A stretch of DNA of 48,169 bases from a virus: positions 1 to 48,169 of the IMG/VR virus record IMGVR_UViG_3300027974_000052; one strand, given 5' to 3'. The notes below the pieces were generated by a model. It was not told the DNA's origin and made no database searches. It was given only the letters and a program-made list of their open reading frames with translations. Shown here piece by piece: positions 43,073 through 48,169 of this stretch; positions within the stretch are counted from its first letter, which is position 1, and each line of letters begins with the position of its first letter. Made by a program: the position numbers and the translations under genes.

Positions 43073-43306
43073 TTAAAGGTAGTCTTTTTCTTCTTCGTCC
43101 TCTGTTTTTAACAGATCAAGCAAGGGCGGTTTAACTATATCAGCGCTCATTACCCACCCTCTGACTTTATTATTGCAGTACTTTCTTTCTCTCTTAGCTA
43201 TGCGCCAAGTGAACTCACACAGAGCGTCTATATTACGTTCTATTAGCTCTTCGTTTAATCCTGAGTCTTTGGCTAACTGTCTTACTGATCTAGTTTTTAT
43301 TATCAT
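43073..43306 (-). CDS. Small unknown protein of the replication operon
   Basis: This is a 77-residue protein: MIIKTRSVRQLAKDSGLNEE, CEFTWRIAKRERKYCNNKVR, and an acidic C-terminus (KTEDEEEKDYL). The N-terminus could form a short helix-turn-helix. It is not recognised. It starts in an ATGA overlap with the HNH-like gene, so the two are co-translated. Confidence 0.65.
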   Translation of the reverse strand: MIIKTRSVRQLAKDSGLNEELIERNIDALCEFTWRIAKRERKYCNNKVRGWVMSADIVKPPLLDLLKTEDEEEKDYL

Positions 43307-43572
43307 TTTGGCTTGTCGTATTTATTTTTAGGTTTACCGTCAGCATCTCTGGCAAAAGTTCTATTCTTTTTAGCGGGGGCTAAAAATGTACCGTCTTTAT
43401 TAGAACCGCCTTTAGCTAAAGATTTAACGTGGCATACATCTTTGCCTGTACGATCTACACCTTTTTTATCTAAGGCACGTCTAGCGCGTTGTCTCTCCAT
43501 GCGAGCTTCAAAGGCACCAGGCTTTGCTTTTTCTAATGCGCGTTCATGAGTATAGTCACGTTTTTTAGTCAC
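43303..43572 (-). CDS. HNH-like small protein
   Basis: This is an 89-residue protein from a GTG start, overlapping the upstream small gene by eight bases. A basic helical N-terminus (ALEKAKPGAFEARMERQRAR) leads to KDVCHVKSLAKGGSNKDGTF and APAKKNRTFARD, a pattern resembling the 'DVDH..PL.+GG.N...N......+NRS' core of small phage HNH endonucleases. The usual Asp-His pair reads Cys-His here. It may be a nuclease or a decayed, DNA-binding relative. It is unrelated in sequence to the two intein-nested HNH proteins. Confidence 0.65.
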   Translation of the reverse strand: MTKKRDYTHERALEKAKPGAFEARMERQRARRALDKKGVDRTGKDVCHVKSLAKGGSNKDGTFLAPAKKNRTFARDADGKPKNKYDKPK

Positions 43573-43690
43573 TGCTTAACACCTTTTTGTTTAATAAGTC
43601 CATTACTTTAGCTGCGTAATGCTCTCTATCTTTAGAACTATTCTTGGGGTCATTATATAGAGCTAAAAGCTCTTTTATTTCTTTGCTCAT
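43565..43690 (-). CDS. 41-residue small protein
   Basis: The frame runs on the minus strand from ATG 43690 to TAA 43565, with GAGGT six bases upstream of the start. The product MSKEIKELLALYNDPKNSSK continues into a short helix ending KKVLSSD. Its stop overlaps the GTG start of the HNH-like gene, supporting translation. It is helical and charged; function unknown. Confidence 0.65.
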   Translation of the reverse strand: MSKEIKELLALYNDPKNSSKDREHYAAKVMDLLNKKVLSSD

Positions 43691-43844
43691 TATGTACCTC
43701 GCTAATTAATATAGGGTAGTGCGGCCTGTGATGAGAAAAAAAATGTAAATTACCACACCCGCACTCTCGGAATTTGTAAGGCCAATCACCCGATAACCGC
43801 CATTTACACCCTTGCCACTGTCTGTGTTAACAAGGGTTTGCAAA
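43691..43844 (-). other. Intergenic stretch with terminator-like structure, possible small RNA
   Basis: This is the only sizeable gap in the minus-strand operon. ACCCTTG (43808-43814) pairs with CAAGGGT (43831-43837), and next to it TGTAAAT (43744-43750) pairs with ATTTACA (43802-43808) across about 50 bases. Directly after the latter stem, minus-strand reading meets eight T (A-run 43736-43743). This could be a structured RNA ending in a terminator. The same stretch holds an open frame on the minus strand (about 43826 to 43650) with a Trp/Cys/His-rich product (WRLSGDWPYKFRECGCGN) but no ATG, GTG or TTG start, so a broken or unusual small gene is the alternative. Confidence 0.4.
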
Positions 43845-44528
43845 TTACTTATTCTTCCCATTATGGGAGCAGCTTAAAGTGCTGCACCACTGCCTACATA
43901 GCCCATTAGGTTTAGGATTGAAAACACCTGTATTATAGGCTATTTCTCTTTGAGTCAATAGCTCACTGTAAGTATTAAAAATGTCTAACCCATTAGCGGC
44001 TGTGAAGTCTTCTTTAATAAACTCTTTAGACACCACAAACAGTAAGGATGTTTTTATCTTTTTAATCTCTGGATGTTTTAGAAATAGTGCAGCCGCCATA
44101 AGGGCAAGCTGTTTTATATCCGCATACTTAGCACTTTTGCCTGATTTGTAATCTACTATCCAAGCCCTATCTCCATCAAGGATAACCAAGTCTGCCACAC
44201 CCCTAAACCAAACAGAAGCATCGTCAAAATCACAGTACTCCAATCTTCCTGCATCATTTTTTTTGATTCCTACTTTTAATTCGCATAGCTTTTCCCCCGA
44301 TATTTTATTCAAATTATCTAAGTAAGGTTTAATAAAAGCAAACCTAGCGTCAATCTCTTTACCATCCCTTATGTATTCTTCAGCAGCTAAGTGCAGTTGC
44401 ACCCCATACAGGGTGGCTTCAGTCTCTTGATACCCTACTTCCTTAGTGACCCTTTCGGACTCATACTTTTTAGGGCAAGTACTAAATAATTTTATTGAAC
44501 TAAATGACCATGCTGGGGGGTTTGCCAT
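43845..44528 (-). CDS. PD-(D/E)XK nuclease, RecB/Cas4-like exonuclease
   Basis: This is a 227-residue nuclease. An N-terminal SFSSIKLFSTCPKKYESE is typical of the PDDEXK_1/RecB family. The catalytic core reads FRGVADLVILDGD.AWIVDYKSGK: Asp in GVADL and the Asp-x-Lys in VDYKSGK. KQLALMAAALF matches the conserved QL motif. A C-terminal Cys/His set (CRQWCSTLSCSH), with the N-terminal Cys, could hold an iron-sulphur cluster as in Cas4 and AddB-type enzymes. It follows the polymerase stop by one base, so it is co-translated, and probably processes DNA ends in replication or recombination. Confidence 0.85.
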   Translation of the reverse strand: MANPPAWSFSSIKLFSTCPKKYESERVTKEVGYQETEATLYGVQLHLAAEEYIRDGKEIDARFAFIKPYLDNLNKISGEKLCELKVGIKKNDAGRLEYCDFDDASVWFRGVADLVILDGDRAWIVDYKSGKSAKYADIKQLALMAAALFLKHPEIKKIKTSLLFVVSKEFIKEDFTAANGLDIFNTYSELLTQREIAYNTGVFNPKPNGLCRQWCSTLSCSHNGKNK

Positions 44529-44529
44529 A

Positions 44530-47500
44530 TTATCCTGCTTCTTTTAATGTCCTACCAAATGCCCCCTCAGCGCCTAGTGGTATGCCAGGCATCCATGCTG
44601 GTTCTTTGCACAGCTCTGCAATAATAAAGTCTAAGGCTTTTTGGGCTTCATCTTCAGGAACTACACAATAACAACTATCATGGATAGTTAGGGCGATCTT
44701 ATAGCGCTTGGTGATTCTCACCATCGCTTCTCCCATTATACACCTTGCTAAAGCCTGCACACAGTTATGCACAATAAAAGGCCCCGTTTTCCCAAGAACT
44801 ACAAAACGAGTTAAAGGCCCACAATCCATTATGTCGTAAACTTTTCTTTCTTGTTCGCGAAGTCTGGTTTTCTTAACAACTCCTCTAAAGGCCACCCCGC
44901 TTTTAATCTGTTGTATATAGTAGTACGCCCTATACCCGATTGTTTTGATAAAGTTGGCACATCTATTCGGATAGTGTTTCTTTTGTTCATCATGTTCTGC
45001 CTTGGCGTTGTCCAATGGCAGTTCTCTTTGTAATACCCTAAATTGTTGTCTATTCGATCTAATTGCAGCCCCTCCTTGTAGGTGTCCTTCATATCCTCCC
45101 AAAAATTTTCGAATGATACCTTCCATGCTTCGCACACTAAAATTCCCCTCCCCCCATAGTTTGCAAAGGCCTTGTGATTCTTGTTCCCACATCGTTGTTT
45201 CATACTGTCCCATACATGATAAGCTAAATGCTTGCTCATTCCATGAGTGCGGTTTTTTTCTGCTACTAATCTTTTGGAAGCGCATCCACAATTTGGAAGC
45301 CCTCCCCTTTTTATCTCCTTTTTTACATCGCTCCCTGACTTTATGCAGGGATTTCCACAAGCGCACAAAAAATTCCAGTGTCTTTTTTTCCCATTTGAGT
45401 GCGCCGCAGATGTCGTTAAGAGTAGACCAAATGTCTGGCCTGTAAGGTCTTGGGTTCGATGATGCAGTTTTCCATCCTTCATTTGTTAATACCTCATGGT
45501 CTGGAGTCATAAATACCCCATCTATACTAACACATGATTGTACAGATTGAAACACCACTCCCCTATGAGATACAAATGAATCCCCATCATGCACTTTGTC
45601 TCGTAAGGTAACTGTCTCTATAGCCTTCCATCCTGAATCAGTAAGTACTAATGTCCCTTCAGATAAGCAATTTTGCACAACTTTTCCAGAATATATCTTA
45701 CGGCGCGAACCTCTATGGCTAGCGTACGTCCACTCCGTACCTGTCTCGGTGCGCATTTCTTTTAAATCAGGGTATTTTAAATAGAGGCCTGAGGGCAACA
45801 ACACTCCCCTCCTGCCCGCTACAAGTAAGTTAATCGTGCCAAAGGTTGCCGCTACATTGTCGCGCATATCTTTTAATACTTGCCCCCCCTTAGCCCACGT
45901 ATTTTTAACCTCGCTAAACTCTTCCCTGTATAAGTCTACAATGCGTGTTGCCTCTGCCGCACCTATATCTGTGCCCGACATAGCTCTAATAGACTCTCTT
46001 AACTTAGCTGCCCCTGTGCCAAAGCCAAGCCCAAGAACACAATTTAGGACTAGCACATTTCCAGCGGTGAATCGTTTTCTAGGCCCTGCGTCTAATATGT
46101 CATAGACTCTAGCCTTGCTTTTAGCACTTTCCAATTTTTGCGCTTGTTGTGCACTGACTCCCATGCTTGTTGTATTATGTCTTCCCCTGTCAACCCTAAA
46201 CGCACATACTTTCGAACCGTGGACATTTGAGTGTAGGGGTTTTCGTTCCATAGCGCGGCTAGAATTAACGCACCTTTCCAATCCACAAACACAGTATTTC
46301 GTCTGTTTTGTATTTGCTGCTGCCGATTTGCTAAACGCAAATTTGTTTTTGTATATCCTTTGTTGTTGTCCACTCTGTCTATTTCTACCCCCTTGTAGTC
46401 TTTGTGGGGTAAATGTTTTTCTACCCATAGAATAAACTCCATTCGGGAGGCAAACTCGCAGTGTATCCCCCGCCCTCCATAATTCGGGTAGTTCCTGTTT
46501 TTGGGGTTTTGGCATCGGGCTATAATGGCATCGTACCTTCGACCTAAAGTTTCTGAGTGTTTTGATTTTGTTTGGGAGCATGATTGACACCCTTTTGTCC
46601 TCCCCCGAGTAAGAGAAGACTTGTTTATCCATTTCTCCATTCCACATTGAGTACACTTTACGTACACATAGATGCTCTTTCCTTGGCGGGTTATTTTGTC
46701 TGAAATAATCTGCACTAACCCGTATTGCCCGCCCACTAGCTCCTGTTCTAATAAGGGTTTCCATTCTGGATGCTGCGACCCCGAAAGGAATCGGCCCTTG
46801 CTCTGTGAATACACCGTGGTCTTCGGTAGCGGTGAGCCCATTGTAAGTGATGACATTTTTTTCCCCTTGATAAATTACCCCTTTATGAGACACCCATTCT
46901 ACCCCGTCCCATACCCTATCTTCAAGAGTTACTTTTTCTATAGCCTTTTCACCATGATTAGTTAGCACTAATGTGCCCTCGGCAATGCAGGTTTTCCCCA
47001 CAAAGCGTTGGTCTTTTGTTACTTCATCATAGGGTACTTTAAACGCAGATGCAGCAAAGTCTTTATATAGGTCTTTACCTTCAGCAATAATCTTAAGCTT
47101 ATCGAACTGTCCTGAAAAATATAAACTCACTCTTAGCTCTATATTGCTTAAGTCAGCACCCACTATAACGTGTCCTTCTGGGGCTTGTATAGCCGATTTA
47201 ATAGGTGATGTTCTAGGGATGTTCTGCATATTAAACGATACCCCACTCCACCTACCCGATACATCTGCGCCATAATATTTAAGCGGTATAGGCAGGTATC
47301 TATTTGCATGAGCAATCTCTATAAAAGTTTGGGTGCGGGTCTCTTCTATAGTAGATTTAGTGCCTAGTCTAGCCGCAACAATAGCTTGAACGTCAAAGTC
47401 TGGATAGTCTAATAATGCTTTCATATCCTCGTCAGTCTTAGCGAAGGCGTATGTTTCCTTACCCGTTGTCGGGCTTATCTTCATAGGCGGTACTACCCCA

Positions 47501-48169
47501 TGCGATCTTAATACATCAGCGAATTTAGGATTAGACATTAAATCTTCTTTAGCCATACCGCTAGCTGCCAGTAGGTCTTCTTTGCGCCTTTTGGTATGGT
47601 GTAAGTGATCCTCTAGCGTAGGCAGGTCTAAGATAAAACTAGGCTCTGTGTGCATACGTATAGTCATATCAATGAGCTTTATCTCAATCCTATTAAAGTG
47701 TGGAGCCAAGTGGTTGAATAGCCCGCGAGTCAACTCTACATCGTTTATGCAGTACTGGCCGTACTTAGCTAGTTCTTCTTCACTAAAGTCTACTCGCCTA
47801 ACTCCCATAGCACTGACTACTTCAGTACCTTTCTGCCCTAACTCATAATGCTCCGCTAGTTTAGCAAGTGACCCCCCTACTTCTGTGCCATGCACTGCCC
47901 TAGCCATAGACAAAGTGTCTATCCATAATTTAGGCTTTATGCCAAACTTCCACGTTAAAATAGTGGCATCAAATAGAGTGTTGTGGGCATAAACCCAGGA
48001 ACTTTCCCAATCAAACTGGGTTAACCATTTATTAGTCTCCTCCATTGTCCCGCTGAACCATTCAGCAGGGGCTTCATTTACTTTTACTGCTACTCCGATA
48101 ACCTCGAAGAGTGGGTGATCTATGTACTCTTGAGTACTTATTTTTGAGAGACTGTATTTTTTGTCGTAA
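44530..48169 (-). CDS. DNA polymerase, family A, interrupted by two inteins; 5' end outside window
   Basis: This is the replicative polymerase with a 3'-5' exonuclease domain. The frame is open to the window edge: beyond the ATG at 48045 it continues upstream with YSLSKISTQEYIDHPLFEVI and VGVAVKV, ordinary exonuclease-domain sequence, so the true start is missing. Visible motifs are Exo II AHNTLFD (Asp 47968-47970), Exo III YCINDVE, polymerase motif A VGADLSNIELRV (Asp 47152-47154), O-helix QRFVGKT/CVLGLGFG split by intein 1, NCVQALAR split by intein 2, and motif C TIHDSCY (Asp 44677-44679; the usual Glu is Ser). The spliced exteins in view total about 594 residues, a normal T7-like size. Activity requires both inteins to be removed. 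Confidence 0.93.
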   Translation of the reverse strand, partial: YDKKYSLSKISTQEYIDHPLFEVIGVAVKVNEAPAEWFSGTMEETNKWLTQFDWESSWVYAHNTLFDATILTWKFGIKPKLWIDTLSMARAVHGTEVGGSLAKLAEHYELGQKGTEVVSAMGVRRVDFSEEELAKYGQYCINDVELTRGLFNHLAPHFNRIEIKLIDMTIRMHTEPSFILDLPTLEDHLHHTKRRKEDLLAASGMAKEDLMSNPKFADVLRSHGVVPPMKISPTTGKETYAFAKTDEDMKALLDYPDFDVQAIVAARLGTKSTIEETRTQTFIEIAHANRYLPIPLKYYGADVSGRWSGVSFNMQNIPRTSPIKSAIQAPEGHVIVGADLSNIELRVSLYFSGQFDKLKIIAEGKDLYKDFAASAFKVPYDEVTKDQRFVGKTCIAEGTLVLTNHGEKAIEKVTLEDRVWDGVEWVSHKGVIYQGEKNVITYNGLTATEDHGVFTEQGPIPFGVAASRMETLIRTGASGRAIRVSADYFRQNNPPRKEHLCVRKVYSMWNGEMDKQVFSYSGEDKRVSIMLPNKIKTLRNFRSKVRCHYSPMPKPQKQELPELWRAGDTLRVCLPNGVYSMGRKTFTPQRLQGGRNRQSGQQQRIYKNKFAFSKSAAANTKQTKYCVCGLERCVNSSRAMERKPLHSNVHGSKVCAFRVDRGRHNTTSMGVSAQQAQKLESAKSKARVYDILDAGPRKRFTAGNVLVLNCVLGLGFGTGAAKLRESIRAMSGTDIGAAEATRIVDLYREEFSEVKNTWAKGGQVLKDMRDNVAATFGTINLLVAGRRGVLLPSGLYLKYPDLKEMRTETGTEWTYASHRGSRRKIYSGKVVQNCLSEGTLVLTDSGWKAIETVTLRDKVHDGDSFVSHRGVVFQSVQSCVSIDGVFMTPDHEVLTNEGWKTASSNPRPYRPDIWSTLNDICGALKWEKKTLEFFVRLWKSLHKVRERCKKGDKKGRASKLWMRFQKISSRKKPHSWNEQAFSLSCMGQYETTMWEQESQGLCKLWGEGNFSVRSMEGIIRKFLGGYEGHLQGGAAIRSNRQQFRVLQRELPLDNAKAEHDEQKKHYPNRCANFIKTIGYRAYYYIQQIKSGVAFRGVVKKTRLREQERKVYDIMDCGPLTRFVVLGKTGPFIVHNCVQALARCIMGEAMVRITKRYKIALTIHDSCYCVVPEDEAQKALDFIIAELCKEPAWMPGIPLGAEGAFGRTLKEAG
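44764..45669 (-). other. Intein 2 at the polymerase C-terminal Q motif
   Basis: This is a 302-residue intein between GKVVQN and CVQALARCIMGEAM. Block A is CLSEGTLVLTDSGWKAIETV (Cys1 at 45667-45669), block B is MTPDHEVLT, block F is KVYDIMDCGPLTRF and block G is GPFIVHN with the standard penultimate His; Cys+1 follows. It is clearly related to intein 1: C..EGTLVLT..G.KAIE.VTL.D.V.DG...VSH.GV is shared. Its B-to-F interval in the polymerase frame is again a basic, Cys-rich linker that overlaps an HNH gene in the +1 frame. All residues expected for splicing are present. Confidence 0.94.
44829..45482 (-). CDS. HNH homing endonuclease nested out of frame in intein 2
   Basis: This is a 217-residue protein in the +1 frame within intein 2. 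GAGGT lies about eight bases before ATG 45482, and both the site and the start are made of codons for intein block B (PDHEVLTNEG). The conserved part begins almost at once: LTGQTFGLLLTTSA, then a zinc-ribbon-like LCACG...NCGCA. The HNH core is VWDSMKQRCGNKNHKAFANY, GGRGILVCEAW, LQLDRIDNNLGYYKENCHW. The C-terminal TLSKQSGIGRTTIYNRLKAG is a NUMOD-like helix-turn-helix. The stop lies in block F. It is divergent from the 46092-46856 protein despite the same fold and position. Confidence 0.92.
   Translation of the reverse strand: MKDGKLHHRTQDLTGQTFGLLLTTSAAHSNGKKRHWNFLCACGNPCIKSGSDVKKEIKRGGLPNCGCASKRLVAEKNRTHGMSKHLAYHVWDSMKQRCGNKNHKAFANYGGRGILVCEAWKVSFENFWEDMKDTYKEGLQLDRIDNNLGYYKENCHWTTPRQNMMNKRNTIRIDVPTLSKQSGIGRTTIYNRLKAGWPLEELLRKPDFANKKEKFTT
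46042..46989 (-). other. Intein 1 in the polymerase O-helix
   Basis: This is a 316-residue protein-splicing element inserted between QRFVGKT and CVLGLGFG. Block A is CIAEGTLVLTNHGEKAIEKV with Cys1 (46987-46989). Block B is TATEDHGVF, with the TxxH pattern. Block F is RVYDILDAGPRKRF. Block G is AGNVLVLN followed by Cys+1. The terminal Asn (46042-46044) and both nucleophilic Cys are present, but the penultimate His is Leu, a known tolerated variant in some inteins. Between blocks B and F the polymerase frame encodes a basic, Cys- and Gln-rich linker unlike any endonuclease. An HNH gene occupies the +1 frame there. Confidence 0.93.
46092..46856 (-). CDS. HNH homing endonuclease nested out of frame in intein 1
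   Basis: This is a 254-residue protein in the +1 frame relative to the intein on the same strand. AAGGGG lies eight bases before ATG 46856; a GTG at 46736, directly before the conserved part, is an alternative start. Residues about 40-95 form a zinc-ribbon-like region (VKCTQCGMEKW, GCQSC). Residues about 105-185 are the LDRIDN-type HNH core: RYDAIIARCQNPKNRNYPNY, GGRGI, EIDRVDNNKGYTKTNLR. The end is a helical DNA-binding region (ALILAALWNENPYTQ). The first 40 residues are the alternative reading of the intein N-terminal blocks. The stop falls inside intein block F. Presumed to cut an intein-less polymerase allele. Confidence 0.9.
   Translation of the reverse strand: MSSLTMGSPLPKTTVYSQSKGRFLSGSQHPEWKPLLEQELVGGQYGLVQIISDKITRQGKSIYVYVKCTQCGMEKWINKSSLTRGRTKGCQSCSQTKSKHSETLGRRYDAIIARCQNPKNRNYPNYGGRGIHCEFASRMEFILWVEKHLPHKDYKGVEIDRVDNNKGYTKTNLRLANRQQQIQNRRNTVFVDWKGALILAALWNENPYTQMSTVRKYVRLGLTGEDIIQQAWESVHNKRKNWKVLKARLESMTY

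Noticed and set aside
45002-45445. Plus-strand frame opposite intein 2
   Set aside because: Two minus-strand frames already explain this DNA; the plus frame has no ribosome site and a random-looking Cys/Phe/Leu composition.
44764-46989. Group I introns carrying HNH genes instead of inteins
   Set aside because: The polymerase frame is open across both insertions and the ends show intein blocks A, B, F and G with Cys1, terminal Asn and Cys+1.
48043-48045. ATG as start of the DNA polymerase
   Set aside because: The same frame continues upstream to the window edge with typical exonuclease-domain sequence (ISTQEYIDHPLFEVIGVAVKV), so this Met is internal.
1-48169. tRNA genes, integrase or attachment site
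   Set aside because: No cloverleaf with a CCA-type acceptor, no recombinase and no flanking duplication were noticed by eye; a tRNA scan would be needed to exclude tRNAs fully.

Overview
The window is an internal piece of a tailed double-stranded DNA phage genome with podovirus-like gene content. Both edges cut genes. The left edge falls inside the large terminase subunit and the right edge inside a family A DNA polymerase. The phage type is inferred from a long portal protein with an extended coiled C-terminus, a major capsid protein followed by a strong terminator, P22-like tail accessory proteins, no tape measure or tail tube/sheath genes, and a row of very large internal (ejection) proteins. 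The sequence is AT-rich by eye. I see no integrase, repressor, tRNA gene or host gene, so a lytic environmental phage of a Gram-negative host is the simplest reading. Host identity cannot be read from the sequence.

Positions 1-36763 (plus strand) form the packaging, virion and lysis module: terminase, a small lipoprotein-like gene, an unknown gene, a GH24 lysozyme, portal, a cupin protein, a GroES-like co-chaperonin, a scaffold-like protein, a decoration-like protein and the major capsid protein (ending at 9115). A terminator, a sigma70-like promoter and a stem-loop follow. Next come small structural proteins, very small basic proteins sharing a DGI..(K/R)G.TKG motif, neck/adaptor proteins, many short tail-fibre-type proteins, a candidate holin, a gp10-like tail protein, a second cupin protein, and the internal virion proteins. 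The last group includes two highly repetitive proteins, one with a lytic transglycosylase domain, and an 1824-residue polyvalent protein.

Positions 36847-48169 (minus strand) form the replication module, converging on the structural module at a minus-strand terminator (36762-36786). In transcription order it holds: DNA polymerase A, a PD-(D/E)XK nuclease, a 154-bp non-coding stretch with terminator-like structure, three small genes (one HNH-like), an SNF2-type helicase, a coiled-coil protein, a small helix-turn-helix protein, a probable ssDNA-binding protein, a terminator, and a primase-helicase.

The most unusual feature is in the polymerase gene. It carries two related inteins, one in the O-helix motif and one just before the Q-containing motif near the C-terminus. 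Each intein contains an HNH homing-endonuclease gene that is not fused in frame. Each endonuclease lies in the +1 frame of the same strand, with its own Shine-Dalgarno and ATG starting near intein block B and its stop inside block F. The polymerase-intein frame stays open across all of it. The DNA between the splicing blocks therefore codes for two proteins at once, in the same arrangement twice in one gene.
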